64,000 nt of DNA from the NCBI RefSeq assembly GCF_000317575.1, contig NC_019748.1, positions 1,194,001-1,258,000 on the forward strand. The letters are read 5' to 3'. Origin of the DNA: Stanieria cyanosphaera PCC 7437 (GTDB lineage Bacteria > Cyanobacteriota > Cyanobacteriia > Cyanobacteriales > Xenococcaceae). The notes beneath the pieces are model-generated. The model saw only the letters and a list, made by a program, of their open reading frames with translations. It had not been told where the DNA came from and searched no databases. Both the position numbers and the translations under genes were made by a program. This document shows positions 63,644 through 64,000 of this stretch, one piece after another. The first letter of the stretch is position 1. Every line of letters starts with the position of its first letter.

Positions 63644-64000
63644 CTGTAATCAATTAAATCAAGAAATAGATAAAAAACGAGAATTATTTGAAATAAGTTT
63701 ATCTGTACTGGAAGAGATTAAAGCTCAAGGTAGAGAGATTAAAAATACCTGTATTGAATGGAATAACTTTAAAGCTCAGATTGATGAAGATAAAAATGAT
63801 TTAATTAAGTATCATCAAACAATCAAACAGGATTGTGATATTTTTAGTGATCAAGTTAAAACAAGCTATGAAATAATTAATCAAATTCAACAAGATAAAG
63901 AGACAGTAAAACAATTAAATCAAGAAACTAAAATCAAAAGCGATCGCGTTGAAGAAATTCAACTTCAATTAGAAACACTTCATCAAGAAATAAAAGCTTA
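63630..64000 (+). CDS. Coiled-coil coding sequence, partial, runs off the window
   Basis: From about 63591 to the window end a frame is open without a visible start codon. It encodes a long Lys/Glu/Gln-rich coiled coil (NLENNCNQLNQEIDKKRELF..., ending LETLHQEIKA). It overlaps the end of the broken helicase by a few codons in another frame. It could be the continuation of that gene after a second frameshift near 63630, or a separate gene with a lost start. It cannot be placed further. Confidence 0.4.

Overview
The window comes from a cyanobacterium. It carries the beta-carboxysome shell genes ccmK3 and ccmK4, the chlorophyll gene chlM, a HetP-family protein, a vertebrate-like peptidylarginine deiminase of the cyanobacterial kind, and several dozen copies of the cyanobacterial octamer GCGATCGC (HIP1). 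The DNA is AT-rich. The dispersed palindromes and tandem heptamers resemble those of Pleurocapsales and other large-genome cyanobacteria; a Stanieria-like host is my guess and is not proven. I found no rRNA or tRNA gene, CRISPR array or intact transposon.

Layout. 1-1.4 kb: the end of an oligopeptide-type binding protein, then a hicBA toxin-antitoxin pair lying between two ~83-bp imperfect direct repeats. 1.4-6.1 kb: a family 2 glycosyltransferase, ccmK3-ccmK4, and cyanobacterial proteins of unknown function. 6.3-17.8 kb: an ABC-F ATPase, a TnpB remnant, a kinase-like membrane protein, an SGNH lipoprotein, a peptidylarginine deiminase, MgtE, a DUF255 thioredoxin-like protein and a Crp-type regulator. 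18.5-24.6 kb: a minus-strand run with ubiB and a DevA/MacB-type ATPase, a lone HetP-like gene, then hupE-cobW behind a cobalamin riboswitch (a cobalt uptake unit). 25-31.7 kb: argJ, a VOC protein, a small secreted repeat protein, an aldo/keto reductase, rpsN, bioD and prsA. 31.8-43.7 kb: lepB, a decayed dihydroorotase gene, a DUF4388 protein, chlM, a NERD-helicase-pentapeptide fusion, rodA, gnd and a Ser/Thr kinase. 43.7-53.4 kb: a TIGR00266 remnant, a pentapeptide-TPR protein, and a ~2,594-residue polyketide synthase ending in an alpha-oxoamine synthase. 53.4-64 kb: a PPC-domain protein, an M48 protease, DUF456, a transaldolase-like protein, a PEP-synthase-like protein next to an orphan ParA, a frameshifted EamA transporter and a broken RelE-like/UvrD helicase that runs to the window end.

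The strongest candidate for an undescribed system is the single-gene KS-AT-DH-ER-KR-ACP-oxoamine synthase at 45250-53034. All the catalytic residues I looked for are present. It should build a fully reduced acyl chain and release it by decarboxylative condensation with an amino acid, giving an alpha-aminoketone or sphingoid-like lipid. Its reading frame also contains three 28-bp palindromes and one heptamer array of the dispersed-repeat kind, all translated in frame.

The window also shows much gene decay: a tnpB fragment, pyrC, a TIGR00266 fragment, an EamA gene and a helicase. The frame breaks in pyrC and in the EamA gene lie at or near HIP1 octamers.
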